Made by a program: the position numbers and the translations under genes. 64,000 nt of DNA from RUG11783 sp964599695 (GTDB taxonomy: Bacteria; Bacillota; Clostridia; Oscillospirales; Ruminococcaceae): the NCBI GenBank assembly GCA_964599695.1, contig CAZRGP010000008.1, positions 12,665 to 76,664 on the forward strand, in the 5' to 3' direction. The stretch's first letter is position 1. Each line of letters opens with the position of its first letter. The notes under the pieces were generated by a model that was not told where the DNA came from, did not search any database, and worked only from the letters and a program-made list of their open reading frames with translations. Below are positions 61,435 to 64,000 of the stretch, in pieces.

Positions 61435-61463
61435 ATTCTAACACAAGGAAAAATGAAAATCAA
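61435..61463 (-). promoter_or_regulatory. Promoter of tRNA-Pro
   Basis: Minus strand -35 TTGATT (61458-61463), 17 bases, -10 TAGAAT (61435-61440). Confidence 0.78.
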
Positions 61464-61490
61464 CTGGAACCCATAAAATAGTTAAAATAA

Positions 61491-61523
61491 ACGAGATGCT
61501 TGGCATTATGCCAAGCATCTCGT
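61491..61523 (-). terminator. Terminator of the phosphofructokinase gene
   Basis: 15-bp perfect stem (61491-61505 with 61509-61523), 3-base loop, T-rich tail on the minus strand. Confidence 0.85.
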
Positions 61524-61535
61524 AATATAAACTTT

Positions 61536-62780
61536 TTACGGATGAATCTTTTTCAGATGAGCAAATCGGGGAAGACCGTTCTCGGTTTTCTGAGGTGTGG
61601 GTCCCTGGATCAAAGGAAGAGCGTACTTTACGAAGTTGTCATTAAGACCGTTCTTCTCTTCATTCATCCATTCAAGCGGTACCTTTCTCTCTGCGTTTGC
61701 AGCCTCGGAAAGAGGAACTGCGACACAGTCACATTTATAGGTTTCGCCGTCTGCTCTCTTGAGAGCGATCATCTTGTCTGTCTCACCACGAACAGCTGCA
61801 AGAACTGCTTCCTGGCCAACACGGTATGCCTCATCCATGTCTACTCCGGAGGCGCAATGAGCTGCTGAACGCTGAAGGAGTGAAAATTCAATACCACGAA
61901 CCTTGGCGCCGGTGTGTTCCTTTATTCTGTTTGCAAGTGTTGAAGCAAGGCCACCCATCTGGCTGTGACCAAAAGCGTCAACAGTTTTTGCCAGGTCACT
62001 GCCGTATTCGCTGATGAACACACCATCTTTATCCTGGATACCTTCCGAAACTGCGACTATGCAGCCACCTTTTTCGGCACGAACTCTGTCGACATCGGCG
62101 AGGAACTTATCCATATCAAACGGTACCTCGGGAAGGTAAATGAGGTCAGGGCCTTCTCCGATGCAATTGGCAAGGGCTGAAGAAGCTGCGAGCCATCCGG
62201 CATTTCTTCCCATGATTTCGAAAACGACGATCGGGCCGCCGCTTCCGTATACCTTAGCGTCAAGACTTGCCTCGGCGACTGCTGTAGCGATATATTTAGC
62301 AGCGCTTCCGAAACCAGGGCAATGGTCGGTACCTGCAAGGTCGTTATCGATCGTTTTAGGAACGCCAATGACATTGCACTCATAACCGACTTTCTGCATG
62401 TATTTGGAAACCTTGTTGCAGGTGTCCATAGAGTCATTTCCGCCATTGTAGAAGAAATAACGGACGTTGTATTTTTTGAAGATTTCAAGGATCCTCTTAT
62501 AATCCGTATCATCTACGTCAGAGTCTTTGAGTTTGTAGCGGCAGGATCCTAGAGTGGAGGAAGGAGTGCCCGAAAGGAGCTCGAGTTCCTTCGGATCTTC
62601 CAATCCGCAGTCGAACAGACGATCCTCAAGGATGCCTTTGATTCCGTTTTCTGCTGCCAGAACCTGTGTAATGTTTTCGTTTTTCAGCGCAGTTTCAATA
62701 ACACCGCGCGCGCTTGCGTTGATAACAGAAGTAGGTCCACCGGATTGTCCGATGATACATGCGCCTTTTAATGTTGCCAT
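61536..62780 (-). CDS. pfp: Pyrophosphate-dependent phosphofructokinase
   Basis: Phosphorylates fructose-6-phosphate with PPi, a reversible glycolytic step. The 414-residue protein has N-terminal GQSGGPTSVINAS, GGNDSM (113-118) where ATP enzymes have GGDGS, and PKTIDNDL (141-148) where ATP enzymes have PGTIDND; the Asp and Lys at these places mark the PPi type. EIMGRNAGWLA and FGHSQMGG are also present. The divergent class II aldolase gene uses its product. A -35 TTGAAA with -10 TAAACT on the minus strand is a possible promoter. Confidence 0.92.
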   Translation of the reverse strand: MATLKGACIIGQSGGPTSVINASARGVIETALKNENITQVLAAENGIKGILEDRLFDCGLEDPKELELLSGTPSSTLGSCRYKLKDSDVDDTDYKRILEIFKKYNVRYFFYNGGNDSMDTCNKVSKYMQKVGYECNVIGVPKTIDNDLAGTDHCPGFGSAAKYIATAVAEASLDAKVYGSGGPIVVFEIMGRNAGWLAASSALANCIGEGPDLIYLPEVPFDMDKFLADVDRVRAEKGGCIVAVSEGIQDKDGVFISEYGSDLAKTVDAFGHSQMGGLASTLANRIKEHTGAKVRGIEFSLLQRSAAHCASGVDMDEAYRVGQEAVLAAVRGETDKMIALKRADGETYKCDCVAVPLSEAANAERKVPLEWMNEEKNGLNDNFVKYALPLIQGPTPQKTENGLPRFAHLKKIHP

Positions 62781-62879
62781 AATAATCTCCCGTCCATAAT
62801 AGTTTGAGATGAATATTTTTAAATCTCATACCATTAGAGTTTATCAAATAACTGTTATCCTTTCAAGGCGTTGCCGATA

Positions 62880-62908
62880 TTGATTTTATAAGGGTCAGAT
62901 AGTAGAAT
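62880..62908 (+). promoter_or_regulatory. Promoter of the aldolase gene
   Basis: -35 TTGATT (62880-62885), 17-base spacer, -10 TAGAAT (62903-62908). Confidence 0.78.
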
Positions 62909-62943
62909 AGATACGAAATCAATCGAAGAGAGGTAGATAAAAT

Positions 62944-63879
62944 ATGCCATTAGTAACAACCAAGGAAATGTTCGAAAAAGCATATAACGGTGGATATGCC
63001 ATTGGTGCTTTCAACGTCAATAACATGGAGATCGTACAGGGCATTACAGAAGCTGCTAAAGATCTGAATGCTCCGCTTATCCTTCAGGTTTCCAAAGGCG
63101 CAAGAGCATATGCTAACCACACATATCTGATTAAACTTGTTGAAGCTGCTGTCCAGGAGACAGGCCTTCCGATTTGTTTGCATCTTGACCACGGTGATAC
63201 GTTTGAGCTTTGCAAGAGCTGCATTGACGGTGGATTTACTTCCGTTATGATCGATGCTTCCTCCAAACCTTTTGAAGAGAATATCGCTCTTACCAGAAAA
63301 GTCGTTGATTATGCTCATGAGCACGGTGTTGTGGTTGAAGCCGAGCTTGGTACACTTGCCGGTGTTGAAGATGAAGTCAACGTAAGTGCAGAAGATAGTT
63401 CTTACACACGTCCGGATGACGTTCAGGAATTTGTCAGCCGCACAGGCTGCGACAGCCTTGCAATCGCTATCGGAACCAGCCATGGTGCATATAAGTTCAA
63501 ACCCGGTACGAAGCCGCAGTTGAGATTCGATATTCTTGAAGAAGTCGCTCGCAGACTTCCTGGGTTCCCCATTGTTCTTCACGGTTCTTCCAGTGTCCCG
63601 CAGGACCTTGTAGCGAAGGTGAACCAGTACGGCGGCTCCATGCCGGATGCTATTGGTGTTCCGGAAGATCAGCTTCGTCAGGCTGCAAGACTTGCTGTTT
63701 GCAAGATCAACATTGATTCTGACCTGAGACTTGCTATGACTGCTACAATTCGTCAGTACTTTGCTGAGCATCCTAGTGATTTCGATCCTCGCCAGTACCT
63801 CAAACCCGCTCGTGCTGCGATCAAGGAGCTCGTTGCTCATAAGATCGTTGACGTTCTCGGATGTGACAACAAGGCATAA
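62944..63879 (+). CDS. fba: Class II fructose-bisphosphate aldolase
   Basis: Zinc-dependent aldolase cleaving fructose-1,6-bisphosphate to DHAP and glyceraldehyde-3-phosphate. The 311-residue protein has the metal-site HLDHGDTFE, EAELGTLAG, GTSHGAYK and VLHGSSSVP histidines and the KINIDSDLR phosphate-binding motif. AGAGAGG precedes the ATG. Divergent from the PPi-PFK gene with its own good promoter; codon choice is that of a highly expressed gene. Confidence 0.96.
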   Translation: MPLVTTKEMFEKAYNGGYAIGAFNVNNMEIVQGITEAAKDLNAPLILQVSKGARAYANHTYLIKLVEAAVQETGLPICLHLDHGDTFELCKSCIDGGFTSVMIDASSKPFEENIALTRKVVDYAHEHGVVVEAELGTLAGVEDEVNVSAEDSSYTRPDDVQEFVSRTGCDSLAIAIGTSHGAYKFKPGTKPQLRFDILEEVARRLPGFPIVLHGSSSVPQDLVAKVNQYGGSMPDAIGVPEDQLRQAARLAVCKINIDSDLRLAMTATIRQYFAEHPSDFDPRQYLKPARAAIKELVAHKIVDVLGCDNKA

Positions 63880-63906
63880 TCGAAACCTTCATTCTGACAA
63901 TATAAG

Positions 63907-63945
63907 AAACAGGCAGCTGTGCGTAAGTGCAGCTGCCTGTTTTTG
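63907..63945 (+). terminator. Terminator of fba
   Basis: 13-bp stem (63907-63919 with 63930-63942) followed by TT, directly ahead of the intron-like sequence. Confidence 0.85.
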
Positions 63946-64000
63946 TGGTATGACGGGCATGTCCCGAATCTAGGGTGAAAGTCCCAAAGGGCGTAGTTGC
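63945..64000 (+). mobile_element. 5' end of a group II (IIC-like) intron, cut by the window edge
   Basis: Directly behind the fba terminator comes GTGGTATGACGGGCATGTCC and then CTAGGGTGAAAGTCCC. The GUG start, the small CGGG-loop-CCCG hairpin and the TAGGGTGAAAGTCCC word match the start of domain I of group IIC introns, which characteristically insert just after intrinsic terminator hairpins. Only 56 bases are visible, so the ribozyme core and reverse transcriptase are not seen. Confidence 0.55.

Overview
The window is a stretch of chromosome from a low-to-moderate GC, strictly anaerobic Gram-positive bacterium of the Clostridia (Eubacteriales). Supporting signs are a superoxide reductase next to rubrerythrin, a pyrophosphate-type phosphofructokinase, a queuosine QueH reductase, a YitT-family membrane protein, a class A PBP with a long acidic cytoplasmic tail, near-consensus sigma-A type promoters and many intrinsic terminators. 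TGA is used as a stop. I cannot assign a genus. No rRNA, CRISPR array, prophage or sporulation cluster is visible, and no gap between genes exceeds 300 bases.

Layout. 1-4.8 kb: recX (cut by the edge), rimO, cysS, then mrp on the other strand and a zinc-ribbon membrane protein. 4.8-11.3 kb (minus strand): a division and housekeeping block from a long ZapA-like protein through dut, maf, a MinD-like ATPase and a methylglyoxal-synthase homologue, then, past a hairpin, hisS and aspS. 11.4-15.7 kb: glycogen phosphorylase and a GH13 hydrolase behind a promoter carrying two copies of a palindromic box. 15.7-25.3 kb: queH, class A PBP, a histidine phosphatase, an XRE regulator, a broken IS200-type element, secA and an rlmB-like methyltransferase. 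25.3-30.0 kb: two unusual proteins, a P-type-ATPase-like membrane protein lacking the phosphorylation motif and an EF-G paralogue lacking the NKxD guanine-recognition motif.

30.1-41.4 kb is a surface-polysaccharide locus: glycosyltransferases, a PglF/WbpM-type dehydratase, a DegT aminotransferase, an initiating sugar-phosphate transferase, an RfbC-like epimerase, then a FnlB/Cap5F - FnlC/Cap5G - WbuB-like run expected to make and transfer N-acetyl-L-fucosamine. The dedicated FnlA/CapE dehydratase, a flippase and a polymerase are not in the window.

41.4-64 kb is a mosaic of small transcription units: a PhoU-like DUF47 protein, two UUR-reading tRNA-Leu genes, an N-acetylhexosamine-kinase-like protein with a ROK kinase, two divergent U32 proteins, a PlsC-family acyltransferase, a DNPH1-like hydrolase with an MBL hydrolase, SOR and rubrerythrin, a TPR plus DUF4037 nucleotidyltransferase pair, an esterase, a PflX-like radical SAM protein, a heterodimeric ABC exporter, a 55-codon membrane ORF, tRNA-Ala, YitT, tRNA-Pro, PPi-PFK and class II aldolase. 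The last ~55 bases resemble the 5' end of a group II (IIC-like) intron directly behind the aldolase terminator.

The most interesting material is a set of family members that have lost catalytic residues (MgsA homologue, P-type ATPase homologue, EF-G paralogue), a shrunken maf-minD-mgsA cluster without minC or minE, the oversized ZapA, the twin palindrome at the glycogen promoter, and the TPR/DUF4037 pair.
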